A DNA stretch of 11,967 nucleotides, taken from contig JBOHBN010000310.1 in the NCBI GenBank assembly GCA_050698355.1, positions 1 through 11,967 of the forward strand, given 5' to 3'. The stretch comes from JBOHBN01 sp050698355. Its GTDB lineage: Bacteria > Actinomycetota > Actinomycetes > Streptosporangiales > WHST01. The position numbers and the translations under genes are program-made. This document shows, one piece after another, positions 5,479 through 11,800 of the stretch (position 1 is the first letter of the stretch; each line of letters opens with the position of its first letter). The notes under the pieces were generated by a model. It saw only the letters and a program-made list of their open reading frames with translations, ran no database searches and was not told the DNA's origin.

Positions 5479-6974
5479 TGGCCGCCCTCCTGCCGCGTGT
5501 TCAGGACATTGACACCGCGGAACAGCGCGCTCGGGCAGCCGTGGCTGACGGGCGCGACCTGGCCGGGCTGGCCCTTGCCGCACGTGAACGAACCTCCGAG
5601 CACGTACGTCTGCGGGCCGCCGGCCGCGGCCATCGACCCCCAGAAGTCCGTGGTCTTCGACTGGTACGCGAAGTCGCGCAGCTGACCGGCCAGGCGCCCG
5701 CCGCGGATCGCGTAAACGCGCTGGCCGGTGAACTGGAAGTTGTACCGCTGCATGTCGATGGACCAGGACTTGTCGCCGACGACGTAGATGCCGCGGTCGA
5801 TCCCGCCGATCAGATCCTCGGTGGACGGGCCGTCGGCCGTCGGCTGCAGCGAGACGTTCGCCATCCGCTGGATGGGTACATGGCCGGGGGAGTCGGCGAA
5901 CGCGCAGCCGTTGGACCGGTCGAAACCCTTCAGCGCGGCCATCCGCCGGTCCATCTGGTACCCGACGAGCACGCCGTCGCGCACGATGTCCCAGGTGCCG
6001 GTCGCGACGCCCTCGTCGTCATACCCGACGGTGGAGAGGCCGTGTTCGGTGACCCGGTCACCCGTGACGTGCATGAGTTCAGAGCCGTACCGCAGGCTGC
6101 CGAGCCCGTCGAACGTGGCGAAGGTCGTGCCGGCGTACGCGGCCTCGTAGCCGAGTGCCCGGTCGAGCTCCGTGCCGTGGCCGGTGGACTCGTGGATGGT
6201 GAGCCACAGGTTGGACGGGTCGACGACGAGGTCGTAGCTGCCGGGCTCGACCGACGGTGCCTTCGCGCGCTCGGCGAGCAGCTCGGGTAGCTGGGCGAGC
6301 TCGGTGTCCCAGTCCCAACCGGTGCCGGTGAGGTACTCCCAGCCCCGGCCCGCCGGTGGCGCGATCGAGCGCATGTCCTCGAACCCCTCGCTGCCGACGG
6401 TCGCGACCTCGATGACGGGCGCGACCCGTACGCGCTGCTGCGTGGTGACCGTACCGGCGAGGTCGGCGTAGAACTTGTTCTCCTGCACGGCGTGGAAGAC
6501 CGCATCGACGTGGTCGACGACGCCGTGGCCGAGCAGGTCACTGCTGCGGGCGGCGAGTAGCTGGATCTTCTCCGCGTCCGCGACCTCGAAGGGGTTGACC
6601 TCGTACGCCGAGATCCAGGTGGCATCCGCGTGCACGGGTTCGTCGGCGAGCTCGACCGGTTCGGTGTTGAGCGGGCGGCTCGTCTCCGCGATCCGTACCG
6701 CCTGCTCCGCGACCCGCGCGGCCGCCTCGGCGGTCAGGTCGACGCCGGCGGCGAAGCCCCACGTGCCGTCGTGTACCACGCGGACGCTGAACCCCGTGTC
6801 GACACCCGTCTCGGCGCCTTCGATGCGCGCGTCTCGTACGCTGATCCGCTGGCCGCGCACGCGCTCGATGCGGACCTGGGCGTGCGAGACGCCAAGGTCG
6901 CGGGCGCGCTGCAGCGCAGCGTCGGCGACCGTACGCAGGGGCAGGGCGAGGAACTCCGGATCGATCTCGGGCAC
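5475..6974 (-). CDS. tldD: TldD-family zinc metalloprotease catalytic subunit
   Basis: This encodes 499 residues, full length for TldD. The zinc-binding HExxxH motif is HESTGH, with H261, E262 and H266. The third expected ligand is C465 in TCGKGQPGQ near the C terminus, matching the TldD pattern in which a late cysteine completes the site. Other family blocks are NKFYADLAGTVTTQQR (166-181), SYDLVVDPSNLWLTI (246-260) and QRMANVSLQP (369-378). The catalytic residues are intact, so the enzyme should be active with the downstream TldE. The start is GTG 6974. It has no Shine-Dalgarno, but TAGCCT lies 7 bases upstream, which suggests a leaderless transcript. The gene is divergent from fabG, with 92 bp between the two chosen start codons. 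No RiPP precursor-like gene is visible nearby, so a housekeeping proteolysis role is the default guess. Confidence 0.93.
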   Translation of the reverse strand: MPEIDPEFLALPLRTVADAALQRARDLGVSHAQVRIERVRGQRISVRDARIEGAETGVDTGFSVRVVHDGTWGFAAGVDLTAEAAARVAEQAVRIAETSRPLNTEPVELADEPVHADATWISAYEVNPFEVADAEKIQLLAARSSDLLGHGVVDHVDAVFHAVQENKFYADLAGTVTTQQRVRVAPVIEVATVGSEGFEDMRSIAPPAGRGWEYLTGTGWDWDTELAQLPELLAERAKAPSVEPGSYDLVVDPSNLWLTIHESTGHGTELDRALGYEAAYAGTTFATFDGLGSLRYGSELMHVTGDRVTEHGLSTVGYDDEGVATGTWDIVRDGVLVGYQMDRRMAALKGFDRSNGCAFADSPGHVPIQRMANVSLQPTADGPSTEDLIGGIDRGIYVVGDKSWSIDMQRYNFQFTGQRVYAIRGGRLAGQLRDFAYQSKTTDFWGSMAAAGGPQTYVLGGSFTCGKGQPGQVAPVSHGCPSALFRGVNVLNTRQEGGQ

Positions 6975-6981
6975 GGGTCTG

Positions 6982-6987
6982 AGGCTA
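6982..6987 (-). promoter_or_regulatory. Candidate -10 box of the tldD-tldE operon (leaderless start)
   Basis: On the minus strand TAGCCT ends 7 bases before the GTG start of tldD at 6974, and no ribosome binding site lies between. This matches the arrangement of actinobacterial leaderless transcripts. No clear -35 box is seen. Confidence 0.35.
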
Positions 6988-7029
6988 ACCGACTCGGTCG
7001 CGCGAGGCGAGCGGCCCGCGCGCTGCTGG

Positions 7030-7035
7030 TAGCGT
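7030..7035 (+). promoter_or_regulatory. Candidate -10 box of fabG
   Basis: TAGCGT fits the TAnnnT consensus in the tldD/fabG divergent region. It would give a short leader of about 25 bases that contains the AAGGGGTGA ribosome binding site at 7056-7064. The -35 region is not recognisable, so this is tentative. Confidence 0.3.
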
Positions 7036-7066
7036 TCCGGCGACCGTCCAGTGAGAAGGGGTGAGC

Positions 7067-7771
7067 GTGGCCCGCACCGTCCTCGTGACCGGAGGCAACC
7101 GCGGCATCGGCCTGGCGATCGCGCGGGCGTTCGCCGACGCGGGCGACCAGGTAGTGGTGACGCACCGCAGCGCCGAACCGCCGGACGGCCTGGCGGGCGT
7201 GCGGTGCGATGTGACCGACAGCGCGCAGGTCGACACGGCCTTCGCCGAGGTCGAGGAGCGGTTCGGACCCGTCCAGGTGCTCGTCGCCAATGCCGGCATC
7301 AACCGCGACCAGCTGCTGCTGCGCATGTCCGAGGACGACTTCACCGAGGTCCTCGACGCGAACCTCACCGGCGCGTTCCGGGTCACCAAGCGTGCCGTGC
7401 GCGGCATGCTGCGCGCGCGTGCCGGACGCGTGCTGCTCGTGTCCTCGGCCGCGGGGCTGACCGGGTCGCCGGGCCAGACGAACTACGCGGCGTCCAAGGC
7501 GGGTCTCGTCGGGTTCGCCAGGTCGCTCGTTCGCGAGCTCGGGCCGCGGGGCATCACCGTCAACGTCGTCGCGCCGGGCTTCGTGCAGACCGACATGACC
7601 GCCGATGTCGCCGAGAAGCGCCAGGCGGAGATCAAGGACCGGGTGCCGCTCGGCCGGTACGCCACGAGCGAGGAGGTCGCGGCGACCGTACGGTGGCTGG
7701 CCAGCGACGAGGCGGCGTACATCACCGGCGCGGTGGTGCCGGTCGACGGCGGCCTCGGCATGGGTCACTGA
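7067..7771 (+). CDS. fabG: 3-oxoacyl-[acyl-carrier-protein] reductase (FabG/MabA type)
   Basis: This short-chain dehydrogenase catalyses the NADPH-dependent reduction of 3-oxoacyl-ACP in type II fatty-acid synthesis. It has 234 residues from GTG 7067. The cofactor loop TGGNRGIG is at 8-15, NAG at 75-77, N99 in DANLTG, and the catalytic S127, Y140 and K144 are all present (NYAASKAG). Similarity to mycobacterial MabA runs end to end: VLVTGGNRGIGLAIA near the N terminus, CDVTDS, the NLTGAFRV block, and the C-terminal VPVDGGLGMGH. The start is a choice between GTG 7061 and GTG 7067. AAGGGGTGA at 7056-7064 is correctly spaced for 7067 but abuts 7061, so I prefer 7067. The next gene is the enoyl reductase fabI 105 bp downstream, the same order as mabA-inhA. 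Part of its 3' end, including the stop codon, is repeated in that gap. Confidence 0.95.
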   Translation: MARTVLVTGGNRGIGLAIARAFADAGDQVVVTHRSAEPPDGLAGVRCDVTDSAQVDTAFAEVEERFGPVQVLVANAGINRDQLLLRMSEDDFTEVLDANLTGAFRVTKRAVRGMLRARAGRVLLVSSAAGLTGSPGQTNYAASKAGLVGFARSLVRELGPRGITVNVVAPGFVQTDMTADVAEKRQAEIKDRVPLGRYATSEEVAATVRWLASDEAAYITGAVVPVDGGLGMGH

Positions 7772-7779
7772 GCGAAGGA
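7766..7779 (+). repeat. 14-bp direct repeat, copy 1 (contains fabG stop codon)
   Basis: CACTGAGCGAAGGA covers the last codon and TGA stop of fabG and eight following bases. An identical copy lies at 7847-7860, so the repeat unit is 81 bp from start to start. Confidence 0.85.
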
Positions 7780-7783
7780 GCTG

Positions 7784-7830
7784 ATCGCGCGATTTGAGCG
7801 GCGGTCTCGAACACCGGGTGGTCGCGCGAT
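7784..7830. repeat. TCGCGCGAT short repeats in the fabG-fabI spacer
   Basis: TCGCGCGAT occurs at 7785-7793 and again at 7822-7830. The first copy is part of the 10-bp palindrome ATCGCGCGAT (7784-7793). A 9-base symmetric element CACCGGGTG lies between them at 7812-7820. The function is unknown; GC-rich short repeats may be incidental. Confidence 0.4.
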
Positions 7831-7846
7831 GCGGTCGCGAGGAAGA

Positions 7847-7860
7847 CACTGAGCGAAGGA
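7847..7860 (+). repeat. 14-bp direct repeat, copy 2, upstream of fabI
   Basis: This is an exact copy of CACTGAGCGAAGGA from the fabG stop region (7766-7779). The flanking bases differ on both sides (T versus A on the left, G versus C on the right), so the match is exactly 14 bases. It lies 16 bp before the fabI start. Confidence 0.85.
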
Positions 7861-7876
7861 CACGCGGAGGGACCGG

Positions 7877-8644
7877 ATGGGGTTACTGGACGGCAAGACG
7901 ATCCTGGTCGCCGGGGTGACGATGGACACCTCACTCGGCTTCGGCGTCGCGCGCGTAGCACAGGAGCAAGGCGCCGACGTCGTGCTCACCAACTTCGGTC
8001 GCGCGCTCGCCATCACCCGGCGGATCGCGAAGCGGCTGCCGGCCGAGCCACCGGTACTGGAGCTCGACGTGTCCGACGAGGACCACCTCGCGTCACTGCC
8101 GGACCGGCTGCGCGAGCACACCGATCATCTCGACGGCGTCGTGCACTCCATCGCGTACGCCCCGCCGTCCTGCCTCGGCGGTGGCTTCCTTGACGCACCC
8201 TGGTCCGACGCCGCTGTCGCGCTGCAGGTGTCGGCGTACTCGTTCAAGGCGCTCGCGGCCGCCTGCCTGCCGCTGCTCTCCCCGGGGTCTGCTGTGGTGG
8301 GTTTGACGTTCGACGCGTCCGTGGCGTGGCCCGCGTACGACTGGATGGGCGTGGCGAAGGCCGGCCTGGAGTCGACGGCGCGGTACCTCGCCCGCGACCT
8401 CGGTCCGCGGGGCATCCGGGTCAACCTGGTGTCCGCCGGCCCGACCAAGACGCTGGCCGCGAGGAGCATTCCCGGCTTCGACGAGCTGGAGGCCGGCTGG
8501 GGTGACAGGTCCCCCCTCGGCTGGGACAACACCGACACCATCCCGACCGGGCGCGCCGTCGTCGCACTGCTCTCGGACTTCTTCCCGAAGACGACCGGCG
8601 AGATCGTGCACGTCGACGGCGGCTACCACGCGATGGGTGCGTAG
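7877..8644 (+). CDS. fabI: Enoyl-[acyl-carrier-protein] reductase, NADH-dependent (FabI/InhA type)
   Basis: This 255-residue enzyme reduces trans-2-enoyl-ACP in the last step of each fatty-acid elongation cycle. It resembles mycobacterial InhA throughout: opening MGLLDGKTILVAG, FGVARVAQEQGADVVLTNF, the LELDVSDEDHLASL block, DGVVHSIAY, and the ending EIVHVDGGY. The active-site pair of the FabI class, Tyr-x6-Lys, is Y154 and K161 in YDWMGVAKAGLES. S91 (HSI) and F145 (TFDAS) occupy the positions of InhA Ser94 and Phe149, which in InhA shape the NADH site and the isoniazid-NAD adduct site. The start is clear: GGAGGG at 7866-7871 precedes ATG 7877 by 5 bases. It follows fabG and is likely co-transcribed with it. 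Downstream are hairpins and a convergent gene. Confidence 0.96.
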   Translation: MGLLDGKTILVAGVTMDTSLGFGVARVAQEQGADVVLTNFGRALAITRRIAKRLPAEPPVLELDVSDEDHLASLPDRLREHTDHLDGVVHSIAYAPPSCLGGGFLDAPWSDAAVALQVSAYSFKALAAACLPLLSPGSAVVGLTFDASVAWPAYDWMGVAKAGLESTARYLARDLGPRGIRVNLVSAGPTKTLAARSIPGFDELEAGWGDRSPLGWDNTDTIPTGRAVVALLSDFFPKTTGEIVHVDGGYHAMGA

Positions 8645-8650
8645 GAGTCA

Positions 8651-8679
8651 CGCGCGCACCGCGCGGCTCCCTCCGAGCC
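8651..8679 (+). terminator. GC-rich stem-loops directly after fabI
   Basis: Six bases after the fabI stop, CGCGCG (8651-8656) pairs with CGCGCG (8660-8665) across a 3-base loop. GGCTC (8665-8669) pairs with GAGCC (8675-8679) across a 5-base loop. They share one base. There is no T-tract, but high-GC actinobacterial terminators often lack one. Either stem could help end the fabG-fabI transcript. Confidence 0.4.
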
Positions 8680-8709
8680 CGTCCAAGATGATCACGGTAT
8701 GTAACTCGT

Positions 8710-8749
8710 TTCCTGCTTCTCATGGCCTGCAGACCATGAGAAGCAGGAA
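8710..8749. terminator. Strong perfect 16-bp hairpin between convergent genes, likely bidirectional terminator
   Basis: TTCCTGCTTCTCATGG (8710-8725) is exactly reverse-complementary to CCATGAGAAGCAGGAA (8734-8749), with an 8-base loop CCTGCAGA. It lies between the fabI end and the convergent DoxX-like gene end, so it can act on both strands. Neither side has a T-tract. The stem is less GC-rich than its surroundings, which raises the alternative of a dispersed palindromic repeat. Confidence 0.7.
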
Positions 8750-8778
8750 CTCATCGTGGTAAGCGTTCGATGAAGAGC

Positions 8779-8790
8779 GCAGCGCGCTGC
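8779..8790. repeat. 12-bp perfect palindrome near the 3' end of the DoxX-like gene
   Basis: GCAGCGCGCTGC is perfectly symmetric and lies 10 bp beyond the DoxX-like stop codon. It could add to termination on the minus strand, but GC-rich palindromes of this length are common in such genomes. Confidence 0.3.
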
Positions 8791-8799
8791 AGCCGGTGC

Positions 8800-9153
8800 T
8801 CACGCGGACTGGACGACGAAGCCCAGGGCGGCAGCACACAGCAGCAGCATGCCAGTCGCGTTGACGAACAGGTTGCGACCGAGGTCGCTCGCCTTGATGT
8901 GCATCGTGATCGCGACGAGGAAGTAGCAGACGAGCGCGGCGCTGGTGAGCAACGCCAGCGGCGTCACCCAGATCCCGATCACCAGGCCCGCGGCCGCCGC
9001 CATCTTCAGCGGGGTGAGGATGCGCCAGAACCGCTGCGGGAAGCCGGCGTTGGTCAGGCAGTCACGGATGAAGGCGACCGGCTTCCAGCACATGGCTGCA
9101 TCGCCGACCTGGATGAAAGCGAGGGCGGCGAGCGGCCACCACGGGTCGATCAT
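8800..9153 (-). CDS. DoxX-like family membrane protein
   Basis: This encodes 117 residues from ATG 9153, with four hydrophobic segments at about 7-25, 48-65, 67-85 and 95-113. The segment GFPQRFWRILTPLKMAAAAG (38-57) followed by LVIGIW, and then ALVCYFLVAI (73-82) before a MHIKASD stretch, matches the short DoxX-like (DoxX_2) family, whose typical pattern is a P-x-K-x-x-AAxGL core. These are inner-membrane proteins of no defined function; a link to thiol or redox stress is known only for some other DoxX members. ATG 9162 would add three residues, but GGAAGG directly abuts it, while the same site is 9 bases from ATG 9153, so I prefer 9153. An inverted repeat lies just upstream. The neighbouring oxidase stop is 162 bp upstream. 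Confidence 0.75.
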   Translation of the reverse strand: MIDPWWPLAALAFIQVGDAAMCWKPVAFIRDCLTNAGFPQRFWRILTPLKMAAAAGLVIGIWVTPLALLTSAALVCYFLVAITMHIKASDLGRNLFVNATGMLLLCAAALGFVVQSA

Positions 9154-9170
9154 GAGAGACATCCTTCCGA

Positions 9171-9198
9171 GTTCACGTGTACGGCTTGCACCGTGAAC
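9171..9198. promoter_or_regulatory. Inverted repeat upstream of the DoxX-like gene, candidate operator
   Basis: GTTCACG (9171-9177) and CGTGAAC (9192-9198) are perfect reverse complements 14 bases apart. A smaller repeat, ACGG/CCGT, is nested inside (9181-9184 and 9191-9194). The element lies 17 bp upstream of ATG 9153 and almost touches the ribosome binding site, a repressor-like position. No local regulator gene is next to it. Confidence 0.45.
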
Positions 9199-9315
9199 GA
9201 CGGACCGGACATCGGCCCGCGTGACACGCCTACGTTGTGGTGTACGCCACGTCCAGCTCGGCGCGGAGACGAACCCGCCCTGACAGGTGCGACAAGGGTG
9301 CGGTGCGCGGTCGGG

Positions 9316-10455
9316 TCAGCCGGTGCGTACGGCCCTGGTGGGGTCGAACAGCGCGATGTCGTGGCGGGTACGCCCGTCGACCACCAGGTCGGCGAGCACC
9401 TCACCGACGAGCGGCACGAACTTGAACCCGTGCCCGGAGAAGCCCGCCGCGACGACGGCACGCGGGTGTTCCGGGTGGACGCCGAGCACGAAGTCGTGGT
9501 CGGGCGTGAGGGTGTACATGCAGGTCTTCGAGACCAGGTGCCGGCCGGCGAGCGACGGCACCCGCTCGGCCAGGTGGTCCGCGATCTCGTCGACCTCCGC
9601 GGCGCTGACCTGGCGGTCCACCTCGTCCGGGTCGGTCACGCCCGGCCGGTGGTAGAAGGCGACCTTGACGCAGCTCTCGCCGTCCTGGGCGGGGAAGCCG
9701 TAGAACAGCGAGTCGGCGTCCACCTCCCACAGGTACACCGGGTGCCGGTCCGGGTGGAACGGCGCCACGTCGCCGCGCGGCTCGAACCAGTGCATGACCT
9801 GGCGCTCGACCACCATCGGCACATCGAGGTCCGGTAGCAGCGCGCTCGACCACGGCCCCGCGCAGAACACCACCCGGTCCGCGGTGTACGTCGCGCGGTC
9901 GGTGGTGACCCGCACCGACTCAGCGGACTCCGACCAGTCGCGTACCGGCTCGTGGTGATGCAGCTCGGCACCCGCGCTGGACGCCAGCTCGCCATGCGCG
10001 AGCACCGACTCCTCCGGCCGGACGAAGCCACAGGCCGGCTCGTAGACCGCGAGCTCGCCGTCGGCCGGGGTCAGCGTCGCGAACCGCCGCCGGACCTCCG
10101 CAGCGTCGAGCACCTCGTGCGGCAGGCCCCACTGCTCGGCGCTCCGCCGCGCGCCGGAGACGACCGCGGAGTCGGGCGCGCCGATCATGATGCCGCCGGT
10201 CAGGGTGAGCAGCGACCGCCCGGACTCGCGCTCGACCTCGCGCCACAGCTCGTACGCGCGGCGCATCAGCGGGACGTACGACGGGTGCTCGGCGTAGGCC
10301 TGCCTGGTGACCCGCGACCTGCCGTGGCTCGAGCCGAGGTCGTGCGCGGGTCCGAACCGCTCCAGGCCGAGCACCCGCAGGCCGCGCCCTGCGAGCCGCT
10401 GCGCCGCAGCGCTGCCCATGCCGCCCAGCCCGACGACGATCACGTCGAATGTCAT
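9316..10455 (-). CDS. solA: FAD-dependent N-methyl amino-acid oxidase (SolA/MTOX, sarcosine oxidase family)
   Basis: This flavoenzyme of 379 residues belongs to the monomeric sarcosine oxidase/N-methyltryptophan oxidase family. Such enzymes demethylate N-methyl amino acids and release formaldehyde and hydrogen peroxide. The Rossmann FAD motif is VGLGGMG (8-14) with E32 at the end of strand 2. GSSHGRSR (41-48) follows. K264 in VKVAFYHRPG matches the lysine that activates oxygen in monomeric sarcosine oxidase. C312 in KTCMYTLTPDHDFVLG matches the cysteine that carries covalent FAD. SGHGFKF (340-346) is the C-terminal signature. The sequence cannot separate sarcosine, N-methyltryptophan or another secondary amine as substrate. 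The start ATG 10455 overlaps the stop of the upstream transporter as ATGA, so the two are coupled and probably serve one substrate. Confidence 0.9.
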   Translation of the reverse strand: MTFDVIVVGLGGMGSAAAQRLAGRGLRVLGLERFGPAHDLGSSHGRSRVTRQAYAEHPSYVPLMRRAYELWREVERESGRSLLTLTGGIMIGAPDSAVVSGARRSAEQWGLPHEVLDAAEVRRRFATLTPADGELAVYEPACGFVRPEESVLAHGELASSAGAELHHHEPVRDWSESAESVRVTTDRATYTADRVVFCAGPWSSALLPDLDVPMVVERQVMHWFEPRGDVAPFHPDRHPVYLWEVDADSLFYGFPAQDGESCVKVAFYHRPGVTDPDEVDRQVSAAEVDEIADHLAERVPSLAGRHLVSKTCMYTLTPDHDFVLGVHPEHPRAVVAAGFSGHGFKFVPLVGEVLADLVVDGRTRHDIALFDPTRAVRTG

Positions 10456-11777
10456 GAGCCGGCCCGCTCCCGAACGGACGAACGGCCCGCGTCGGCGAGG
10501 TGCATGCTGCTGGTCTCGGGCGCCAGCGGCACGGAGATGACGAGGCCGACGCCCACCACGCCGGCGAGTATCAGCATCGTCGGCCCGATCCCGAGACCGC
10601 CGAGCGCGCTGGGCAGCACGAAGGTGCTGATCGCGGCGCCTGCGCGGCTGATCGCCGAGGCGATGCCGACGCCCGACGCGCGCACCTCGGTCGGGAAGAT
10701 TTCCGCTGGGTAGACGCTCTCCAGGTCTGCGGCCGCGGAGATGACGAACGCGACGATGAGGAAGAGCGGCAACAGGATCCACAGCGGCGCGTCGGGGTTC
10801 AGCCCGAGCACCAGGAGCGCGACGCCCACGATGACGAACGACCAGATCACCATCGAACGGCGCCGGATGGAGTCCATCACCAGCCAGCCAACGACCGCGC
10901 CGAGGAGCAGCAGTACGTTGTAGAGGATCTCACCGAGCGTGCCGTTGCCGATCCCGAACGCCTTGACGATGCTGGGCAGGAACGTGCCGATGCCGAAGTA
11001 CGGGAAGACCTGGCAGAACCAGAACATCCCCGCGAAGAAGGTGCGGCCGCGGTACTTGCGGGAGAACAGCTGGCGGTACGTGGCGCGGCCCGCCCGTTCT
11101 GCCGACTCGTCCACCTCGTACTCGGGGCCGAAGTACTTCGTGACCACGGCGCGGGCCTCGTCGACCCGTCCCTTGCCGACGAGCCAGCGCGGCGATTCCG
11201 GCGTGCCGAGCCGCAGCAGCAGGGTGATGAACGCGGGAACCGCGCTGCTCGCCAGCATCCACCGCCAGGAGTCCTGGCCGAGCGCGGCCTGTAGCGCGAA
11301 GCCGATGCCGTACGAGGCGACGAAGCCCACCGTCCACGTCGCGTTCATGCTGGACAGCAACCGGCCGCGCCTGCGCCGTGGCACGAACTCCGACATCAGC
11401 GCCGGTCCGATCGCGTAGTCGGCGCCGATCGCGATGCCCAGGATCAACCGGAGGATCAGCAGCTGTACGGGTCCCTCGGAGAACAGCTGGAGCACCGACG
11501 CGACGATGAACAGGGCGAGGTCGGCGACGAGCATCTTCTGTCGGCCGATCGCGTCGGTGATCGGGCCGAAGATCAGCGCGCCGGCGAAGATCCCGATCAG
11601 CGCGGACGCGCCGAGCAGCCCCTCCCACAACGCGCCGATTCCCATCTGCGGCGCCAGCAACGGGAGCGCGAGGCCGATCGAGCCGAGGATGTATCCGTCG
11701 CAGAAGTACCCGCCGATGGTGTACAGGCAGACCCGTACGTGGAACCTGCTGAGCGGTGCGTCGTCGAGGCGTGCCAT
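10452..11777 (-). CDS. MFS transporter, sugar porter-like
   Basis: This encodes 441 residues with a 12-helix major facilitator layout. Motif A between helices 2 and 3 is GPITDAIGRQ (71-80). The mid-loop after helix 6 has PESPRWLV (193-200), and the second half has PAEIFPTEVR (357-366) and a late PETS (420-423). These are the sugar-porter/metabolite-proton symport signatures. The central cytoplasmic loop spans about 201-245. Because the stop overlaps the start of the SolA-type oxidase (ATGA), the likely cargo is the oxidase substrate, an N-methylated amino acid or betaine-like compound, rather than a sugar; this is inference from context. ATG 11777 has no Shine-Dalgarno but has TACGCT 8 bases upstream, so translation may be leaderless. 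Confidence 0.9.
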   Translation of the reverse strand: MARLDDAPLSRFHVRVCLYTIGGYFCDGYILGSIGLALPLLAPQMGIGALWEGLLGASALIGIFAGALIFGPITDAIGRQKMLVADLALFIVASVLQLFSEGPVQLLILRLILGIAIGADYAIGPALMSEFVPRRRRGRLLSSMNATWTVGFVASYGIGFALQAALGQDSWRWMLASSAVPAFITLLLRLGTPESPRWLVGKGRVDEARAVVTKYFGPEYEVDESAERAGRATYRQLFSRKYRGRTFFAGMFWFCQVFPYFGIGTFLPSIVKAFGIGNGTLGEILYNVLLLLGAVVGWLVMDSIRRRSMVIWSFVIVGVALLVLGLNPDAPLWILLPLFLIVAFVISAAADLESVYPAEIFPTEVRASGVGIASAISRAGAAISTFVLPSALGGLGIGPTMLILAGVVGVGLVISVPLAPETSSMHLADAGRSSVRERAGS

Positions 11778-11785
11778 CGGCGGTT

Positions 11786-11791
11786 AGCGTA
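11786..11791 (-). promoter_or_regulatory. Candidate -10 box of the transporter-oxidase operon
   Basis: On the minus strand TACGCT fits TAnnnT and ends 8 bases before ATG 11777. No ribosome binding site is present. It lies in the 23-bp gap after the upstream gene's stop, so read-through from that gene is the alternative. Confidence 0.35.
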
Positions 11792-11800
11792 CGGGACCGG

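Noticed and set aside
8710..8749. Hairpin as an insertion-sequence end or attachment site
   Set aside because: No transposase, integrase, second copy or target duplication is visible in the window.
8770..9837. 355-aa plus-strand open frame opposite the DoxX-like and oxidase genes
   Set aside because: It crosses an intergenic region and is antisense to two genes with firm matches; its sequence is low-complexity with many charged residues.
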